Assembly: GCA_031426355.1 (NCBI GenBank)
Contig: JANPLD010000042.1
Coordinates: 1 to 11,313 of the forward strand
Source of the DNA: JANPLD01 sp031426355
GTDB taxonomy: Bacteria; Pseudomonadota; Alphaproteobacteria; Rickettsiales; UBA8987
Direction: 5' to 3'
Length of the DNA: 11,313 nucleotides
Below the pieces are notes generated by a model. That model had not been told where the DNA came from. It saw nothing but the letters and a program-made list of their open reading frames with translations, and did not search any database. The position numbers and the translations under genes are program-made. Shown here in pieces: positions 7,282-11,313 of the stretch. Positions within the stretch are counted from its first letter, which is position 1, and every line of letters starts with the position of its first letter.

Positions 7282-7302
7282 TGGGGGTACTTTTGGGGGT
7301 AT
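7282..7302 (+). promoter_or_regulatory. Right integrase arm-site pair: two TGGGGGTAY motifs
   Basis: TGGGGGTAC begins at T7282 and TGGGGGTAT at T7294, 12 bp apart, exactly as in the left pair at 588 and 600. The second copy extends to GGGGGTATCG, which is identical over ten bases to the inverted left copy. They lie between the kinase stop and the right core, so both ends of the island carry the same motif array at their inner side. Confidence 0.65.
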
Positions 7303-7365
7303 CGCATATCGCCACATTACCTGTATTATATATTTATCAAATAGATACATTAAAAATGTGAGTGA

Positions 7366-7379
7366 GGCCACGGCACCAC
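7366..7379 (+). repeat. Right attachment core (attR), one base shorter than the left
   Basis: GGCCACGGCACCAC matches the tRNA-Leu 3' end GGCCACGAGCACCAC except for one missing A. It lies 13 bases before the start codon of the SRPBCC pseudogene, so before insertion that gene directly followed the tRNA. The gap is unusual, because a fresh insertion gives identical cores. Confidence 0.6.
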
Positions 7380-7391
7380 TTTGGAGTAACT

Positions 7392-7863
7392 ATGAGCATA
7401 ATCGAATCACCGGAAGCAAGAGTATCTTTTATTATTAAGTCTTCACCTGCAGAAATTTTTTCCGCTTTTATTGACCTAAAGCAATTAGTGCGTTTCTGGC
7501 TATCATTGAGCAACGGCGAACTTGTTATTGGTAAAGCTGTACACTGGGAATTTATGGTACCAGGTGCTAAAAGTTGATACTACTGCTACGAAGTTAGAAC
7601 CTGGAAGCGAATTAGCATGGAACTGGTCAGATGGAACTAATGTTAATGTAACCATTAAAGAACTTGATGGAGCTGCAGCAATAACATTAATTAATGCTGG
7701 TTTTTCAGGGAAAGACCAATGAAGTAATCAAGGCTGCCTTAAACGCAACAGAAGGCTTTTCACTAGTGCTTGCTGACCTCAAACTATGCTCGAATCCGGA
7801 AGATCAGCTAATATTGTCAAAGACAAAGCACGACTTATCGAGTTGGAAAAACTAGAGCCTTAG
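7392..7863 (+). pseudogene. SRPBCC/AHSA1-like protein, three frameshifts
   Basis: Joining three frames gives a nearly complete SRPBCC (START-like ligand-binding) protein of about 157 residues: ARVSFIIKSSPAEIFSAFIDLKQL, then VDTTATKLEPGSELAWNWSDG, then EVIKAALNATEGFSLVLADL, then ESGRSANIVKDKARLIELEK. The first frame stops at 7577; an extra base in the AAAA run near 7568-7571 explains the shift. A second net +1 change is near 7708-7715 (GGGAAAG), and a base is lost near 7780-7785 (CAAAC). The final frame ends at TAG 7861-7863. Such proteins bind hydrophobic ligands or act in stress responses. The gene begins 13 bases after the island's right core. Unless the indels are sequencing errors, it is dead. 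The intact SRPBCC gene at 10348-10794 shows no clear close similarity, so this is not a recent duplicate. Confidence 0.75.
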
Positions 7864-8067
7864 AGTTGGCACTTCAACTTATTATCCATAATTTTAACTT
7901 AAACAAATTTGATTCTTAACTCCAACTATTTTATTTAAGATTACTCAGCTTCCGCGCACCAGTGCAAGTTTTTTAAATAACAAAGCATATGCAATTAGTA
8001 ATAAAGATTCACTAAATCAGTTATATTTGATATTTATTACTATGTATTGAAATTGAAAAAGGCGGAG

Positions 8068-8997
8068 ATGAGTTCAGAACATTCACATCACAGCCATGAT
8101 CACTCAGGCCACAGCCATACTCCAGCTAATTTTGGTAGAGCGTTTTTCATTGGTATTTTATTAAATACAGGCTTTATAGTTGCTGAGATTATTTATGGGT
8201 TGCACGCCAACTCACTCGCTTTGCTTGCAGATGCCGGCCATAATGTGGGCGATGTGCTTGGTCTGTTTATGGCTTGGGGTGCGGTTATACTTGCAAAACG
8301 TAAACCAAGTGAGCGTTATACATATGGTCTGCAAAGTTCTTCTATTCTTGCTGCCTTAGCTAATGCCGTATTATTACTGGTTGCTTGCGGCGGCATAGGT
8401 TGGGAAGCAGTTCAGCGGTTTTTTCATCCTGAGGCCGTTGGTAGTACCACAGTTATAGTTGTCGCTGCCATCGGTATTTTTATAAATGGCATTACCGCAT
8501 GGTTATTCATGTCAGGCAGTAAAGATGATCTGAATATCCGCGGCGCATTCCTGCATATGACGGCAGATGCACTTGTATCACTTGGGGTTGTGATCGCTGG
8601 CCTGGTTATTATGTGGACAGGTTGGATATGGCTTGATCCAATGGTGAGTCTTATAATTTCCATTGTTATCATTATAAGTACATGGGGGCTTCTTAAAGAT
8701 TCCTTTGATCTTGCCCTTCATGCTGCACCGAAACATATTAACACCGCTAAAGTAAGGGATTATCTATCATCATTAAAAGAAGTGAAAGAAATTCATGATC
8801 TTCATATCTGGGCCATGAGTACTAATGAAACTGCGCTTTCTGCACATATATTGTTATCTGGCGATCATCCCGGTGATAAGTTTCTTAAAAAAGTAGCACA
8901 TGATCTTGAGCATGATTTCCGCATTGGCCATACTACCATTCAGATTGAGGTTGGTGATAGCGGTGAATGTTCATTAGCGCCGGAAAATGTTGTTTAG
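8068..8997 (+). CDS. CDF-family cation (zinc-type) efflux protein
   Basis: The 309-residue inner-membrane protein should export divalent metal, most likely Zn2+, in exchange for protons. It begins with a His-rich tail (EHSHHSHDHSGHSHT), has about six membrane helices between residues 23 and 205, and ends with a cytoplasmic ferredoxin-like domain (about 215-295; EIHDLHIWAMSTNE is a family signature). The metal site is readable: LLADAGHNVGD in helix 2 (His58, Asp62) and HMTADALVSLGVV in helix 5 (His163, Asp167), the HD-HD pattern of zinc-preferring CzcD/ZitB-type members. I chose ATG 8068, with AAGGCGGAG just upstream, over TTG 8047 seven codons earlier, because the His-rich tail starts right after it. 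It stands alone, on the same strand as the VOC gene 124 bases downstream. No lesion seen. Confidence 0.92.
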   Translation: MSSEHSHHSHDHSGHSHTPANFGRAFFIGILLNTGFIVAEIIYGLHANSLALLADAGHNVGDVLGLFMAWGAVILAKRKPSERYTYGLQSSSILAALANAVLLLVACGGIGWEAVQRFFHPEAVGSTTVIVVAAIGIFINGITAWLFMSGSKDDLNIRGAFLHMTADALVSLGVVIAGLVIMWTGWIWLDPMVSLIISIVIIISTWGLLKDSFDLALHAAPKHINTAKVRDYLSSLKEVKEIHDLHIWAMSTNETALSAHILLSGDHPGDKFLKKVAHDLEHDFRIGHTTIQIEVGDSGECSLAPENVV

Positions 8998-9121
8998 GTG
9001 AAAAACAAAATTCATAAGCTGAATATTTTACCATCCCTTGTAAAATCTTGATAAGCTATTACTTCGATTTAATATTATCCATTCTACGCAGTTACTAAAA
9101 AACAAAAAAGAGAGGTAGCTA

Positions 9122-9598
9122 ATGATTAAGAAAAATACGATCTGCCTATGGTATGATCACGATGCGGAAGAAGCCGCACACTTTTATGCAAAAACTTTTC
9201 CTGATAGCAAAGTAGGAGCAGTACACCTTGCACCATCTGATTTCCCGAGTGGCAAAAAAGGGGATGTTCTTACAGTTGAGTTCACAGTATGCGATGTACC
9301 ATGTATAGGACTTAACGGTGGAGACACATTTAAACATAGTGAAGCGTTCTCCTTCCAGATAGCAACTGAAGACCAGGCGGAAACAGACCGTTATTGGAAT
9401 GCAATAGTCGGCAATGATGGCGCAGAAAGCCAATGTGGCTGGTGTAAGGATAAATGGGGCCTATCATGGCAAATTACACCGCGTGTCTTGACTGAAGCGA
9501 TGACCAAAGGTGGTGATATTGCAAAGCGCGCATTCGAAGCAATGATGGATATGCAGAAGATAGATGTTGCTAAAATCAAGGCAGCTATAAAGGGCTAA
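9122..9598 (+). CDS. VOC-superfamily protein, PhnB/YjdN-like
   Basis: The 158-residue product belongs to the vicinal-oxygen-chelate fold group of PhnB-like proteins (PF06983, older name 3-demethylubiquinone-9 3-methyltransferase domain; methyltransferase activity is not implied). Evidence: LWYDHDAEEAAHFYAKTFPDS at the start, FTVCDVPCIGLNGGDTFKHSEAFSFQI in the middle, and GAESQCGWCKDKWGLSWQITPRVL followed by KRAFEAMMDMQKIDVAKIKAA at the end, all typical and full length. It is a soluble cytoplasmic protein, probably a dimer, with unknown substrate. ATG 9122 has GAGG six bases upstream. Such genes often sit beside ArsR and SRPBCC genes in alphaproteobacteria, as here. It is intact although genes on both sides of this stretch are broken. 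Confidence 0.9.
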   Translation: MIKKNTICLWYDHDAEEAAHFYAKTFPDSKVGAVHLAPSDFPSGKKGDVLTVEFTVCDVPCIGLNGGDTFKHSEAFSFQIATEDQAETDRYWNAIVGNDGAESQCGWCKDKWGLSWQITPRVLTEAMTKGGDIAKRAFEAMMDMQKIDVAKIKAAIKG

Positions 9599-9638
9599 TT
9601 AATTAATTAATCGCAAAGCAGCACTAAATTTAAAATCT

Positions 9639-10246
9639 ATGAAAAATGCTATCGTGGTTATTGGAGCGGGATCAATAGGGCAGGCGATTGCACGTCGAAT
9701 AGGTGCAGGTAAACATATAATTTTTTTGCTGATCTACTTAAAGAAAATGCGGGAGCAGCCTCAAAAACTTTAAGTGAAGCTGGTTTTGATGTAAGCACTA
9801 CAATCGTTGACATATCATCTCGTAACTCGGTAAAGGCACTCGTTAAAACAGCAACTTCTTTTGGTGAAATTTTTGGCGTCATTCATGCTGCAGGTGTTTC
9901 TCCTAGCCAAGCAGCACCTGAAGTAATTTTAAAAGTTGATCTTTACGGAACAGCTTTAGTGTTAGAAGAATTTGGCAAAGTAAACGTGGCGCTCGCATAA
10001 ATACTATAAGCCCCGGCATTATAATTACGCCGCTTGCTAAGGATGAGTTAAATGGCCCGCGTGGAGATGGCTATCGACATATGATTGAAGTTTCATCAGC
10101 CGGGAGGGCCCGGAACCCCAGATGAAGTAGGTTCTGTTGGCGCACTTCTTATGGGACAGGATGGCGTATTTATTACTGGCAGTGATTTTCTTATGGATGG
10201 TGGAGTAACAGCTGCTTATTGGTTCGGTGAAGTTGATCCGAAGTAA
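9639..10246 (+). pseudogene. SDR oxidoreductase remnant lacking its catalytic centre
   Basis: The first frame gives the Rossmann start NAIVVIGAGSIGQAIARRIGAG, where GAGSIGQ is the NAD(P)-binding glycine motif. A shift at the seven-T run 9721-9727 moves to ADLLKENAGAASKTLSEAGF and IHAAGVSPSQAAPEVILKVDLYGTALVLEEFGK. At about 9980-9983 the text jumps, in another frame, to RGARINTISPGIIITPLAKDEL. A third shift near 10102-10112 leads to GTPDEVGSVGALLMG and the C-terminal ITGSDFLMDGGVTAAYW, ending TAA 10244-10246. In this family the missing stretch between EEFG and KRGARIN is about 70 residues and contains the catalytic Ser and the YxxxK motif. The enzyme therefore cannot work even if the frameshifts were errors. 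Family identity is firm; the substrate is unknown. Confidence 0.8.
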
Positions 10247-10347
10247 TCTATATTTAAATAATTAAACAACTTCTTTAGTTCGTACCAGAAAATTCATCGG
10301 CACCTTCATTCAGATACCGATAAATTTATAATCATCACTTATAAAAC

Positions 10348-10794
10348 TTAAGCACATTTTGATTCTTGTCCAGCCCATGTATTAAGCGGCTTTCCGGTTT
10401 CAAGGAAAGATTTCATACTGGAAAGTACGCGTGGCCATCCAGCGGAAACACCTCGTCCCATCTCAACACTTAAATTGCTGTGGACAACATCAAGGCGGAT
10501 CATATCATTATCCATAGTAGAAATATCAAACGCTACTTGTGATTCATCTGCCGGGTTTGCTTTGCTGCACCAACTGATGACAAGTTTTTTAGGTGGGTTA
10601 CTTTCCAGCACTTTGCCAACCATTTTAACATCGCTTCCGTCAGCGCTAACATGTTTCCATTCAGATCCTTTCTTCCAGTCAGAAATATTATTATGCCCCC
10701 AATATTGATGGGTAAATTCCGGATTGGTAAGTGCTTCCCAAACTTTCTCCGGCGTTGTCTTGATGTAGGTAGTGTAAATAAAATCATTGGTCAT
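10348..10794 (-). CDS. SRPBCC/AHSA1-domain protein
   Basis: The 148-residue soluble protein has the START-like fold of the AHSA1 (Aha1 C-terminal domain) group: FIYTTYIKTTPEKVWEALTNPEFTHQYWG at the start, then GSEWKHVSADGSDVKMVGKVLESNPPKKLVISW, and the C-terminal helix GWPRVLSSMKSFLETGKPL. Members bind small hydrophobic ligands; the ligand here is unknown. The start ATG (10792-10794) overlaps the end of the ArsR gene by 11 bases and uses AGAGGAG inside that gene, so the two are translationally coupled. The ArsR-SRPBCC pair is a very common bacterial two-gene unit in which the regulator controls its neighbour. It is complete and converges on the SDR remnant. Confidence 0.9.
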   Translation of the reverse strand: MTNDFIYTTYIKTTPEKVWEALTNPEFTHQYWGHNNISDWKKGSEWKHVSADGSDVKMVGKVLESNPPKKLVISWCSKANPADESQVAFDISTMDNDMIRLDVVHSNLSVEMGRGVSAGWPRVLSSMKSFLETGKPLNTWAGQESKCA

Positions 10795-11116
10795 GGTTAT
10801 TCTCCTCTAATGCTTGTTTAAGATTATGTAGCGCTGCAACTTTTGATTGCTCAAACTTGCCGATCCAACGCGTGTAAATATCATTTATCGGGGCAGGGTT
10901 GAGGTAATGCAGTTTCTCGCGCCCTTGCTTTTTAATGACAACCAGATTGGCCGCCTCCAGCAAAGTAAGATGCTTGGTTACTGCCTGACGACTCATATCA
11001 TGCTTTTCACATAGCTCTCCCAACGATAGACCGCCTTTATTACGCAACCTGTCGAGCAGTTTACGTCGGCTGTTATCAGCAAGAGCTTTGAATATTTTGT
11101 CTTCGTCAATAACCAT
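10784..11116 (-). CDS. ArsR-family transcriptional repressor
   Basis: The 110-residue winged-helix protein starts DEDKIFKALADNSRRKLLDRL, the typical ArsR N-terminal helix. The helix-turn-helix LSLGELCEKHDMSRQAVTKHLTLLE lies at about 30-54 and the wing LVVIKKQGREKLHYLNPAPI at about 58-77. It has a single Cys (Cys36) in the place where metal sensors carry CxC, so it is probably not an arsenic or heavy-metal sensor. It belongs to the ArsR branch paired with SRPBCC proteins. ATG 11114-11116 has no ribosome site before it, and the -10 hexamer lies only six bases upstream, so the transcript is probably leaderless. It likely represses itself and the SRPBCC gene through the palindrome at 11127-11142. 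Confidence 0.92.
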   Translation of the reverse strand: MVIDEDKIFKALADNSRRKLLDRLRNKGGLSLGELCEKHDMSRQAVTKHLTLLEAANLVVIKKQGREKLHYLNPAPINDIYTRWIGKFEQSKVAALHNLKQALEENNHDQ

Positions 11117-11121
11117 AAGCT

Positions 11122-11149
11122 ATTATGCAACCTAATGGTTGCTTGTCAA
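11122..11149 (-). promoter_or_regulatory. arsR promoter with operator palindrome in the spacer
   Basis: Reading leftward, the consensus -35 TTGACA (11149-11144) is followed after 16 bases by -10 CATAAT (11127-11122, five of six consensus). The spacer is filled by the inverted repeat GCAACC-TAAT-GGTTGC (11127-11142). A repressor bound there would block RNA polymerase. The predicted start is at A11116, the first base of the arsR start codon. Confidence 0.75.
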
Positions 11150-11313
11150 GTTCGGATTTGGTATTTTCTTAAAATATTTAAATCCACTTTCTCAAAATGA
11201 TATTTAAACCAACCGTATGAAAAACAACTGTTTTTTAAAAGGCAATAAATTTTATTTCTAATTTAATTCAAATAGTTGTTAACTCTTTATTAACCTTTGT
11301 GGTATATAATGCT
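11150..11313. other. AT-rich intergenic end of window
   Basis: No coding frame is convincing here. A TATAAT at 11305-11310 pointing right could be a -10 hexamer for a gene beyond the window, but no -35 hexamer stands at a normal distance (TTGTTA at 11276-11281 is 23 bases away). Nothing else is seen. Confidence 0.3.

Larger units (their letters stand above)
461..7379. mobile_element. tRNA-Leu-integrated genomic island (P4-type integrase)
   Basis: The element runs from the attachment core in the tRNA 3' end (461-475) to a degenerate copy of that core at 7366-7379. It contains a tyrosine recombinase gene as its first gene, TGGGGGTA motifs just inside each end, phage-type gene fragments and a large hybrid kinase. 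The genes inside are mostly AT-rich. There is no plasmid replication gene, conjugation gene or capsid gene, so it is an integrative island or satellite-like remnant, not a complete prophage or ICE. The boundaries are inferred from the repeats. The right boundary rests on 14 matching bases with one gap, supported by the arm motifs. Confidence 0.8.

Noticed and set aside
8047..8067. Longer start (TTG 8047) for the cation exporter
   Set aside because: ATG 8068 has a better-placed ribosome site and the family-typical His-rich tail begins directly after it.
9596..9611. Short tandem TTAA/AATT repeat after the VOC gene
   Set aside because: Low-complexity AT sequence with no other sign of function.
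1..11313. CRISPR array, retron, toxin-antitoxin pair, IS element or transposase
   Set aside because: No regular repeat-spacer pattern, reverse transcriptase, paired small toxin/antitoxin genes or transposase motif could be found on either strand.

Overview
The window looks like part of a low-GC alphaproteobacterial chromosome. The main taxonomic clue is the RNase D tail at the left edge, which has the short alphaproteobacterial form. The gene style also fits (class II tRNA-Leu with encoded CCA, CDF, ArsR/SRPBCC and VOC genes). The order or genus cannot be fixed from the sequence alone.

Layout. (1) 1-474 is chromosomal backbone: the 3' end of an RNase D gene and a complete tRNA-Leu(UAA). (2) 461-7379 is a compact genomic island of about 6.9 kb, inserted at the 3' end of that tRNA. 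It opens with a P4/CP4-57-type tyrosine recombinase and is bounded by near-identical 14/15-base cores (one has lost a base). Just inside each end lie copies of a TGGGGGTA motif, with the paired copies 12 bp apart at both ends; these look like integrase arm sites. Inside are a 493-residue protein I cannot identify, a patchwork of broken phage-type genes and, next to the right end, an intact 825-residue cytoplasmic hybrid histidine kinase (GAF-PAS-PAS-HisKA-HATPase-REC). The broken genes are a 5' alpA fragment, a Sak4/AAA_24-like ATPase cut at its 3' end and reading head-on into alpA, a tiny membrane peptide, and an HGGxSTG protein lacking its N-terminus. (3) 7380-11313 is backbone again. It holds a frameshifted SRPBCC pseudogene, a CDF zinc-type exporter, a VOC/PhnB-like protein, an SDR pseudogene that has lost its active site, and a leftward ArsR-SRPBCC operon.

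How the parts fit. The recombinase, cores and arm motifs form a recognisable integration module, though the one-base gap in the right core may hinder excision. The phage-like middle seems to be debris from successive recombination. The hybrid kinase is the only recognisable intact cargo. It ends in a receiver domain and no HPt protein is present, so it probably feeds a chromosomal phosphorelay. On the right, an ArsR repressor probably controls itself and its SRPBCC partner through a palindrome lying exactly between the -35 and -10 hexamers. The predicted start of that transcript falls on the ATG, so it may be leaderless; the kinase gene shows a similar arrangement.
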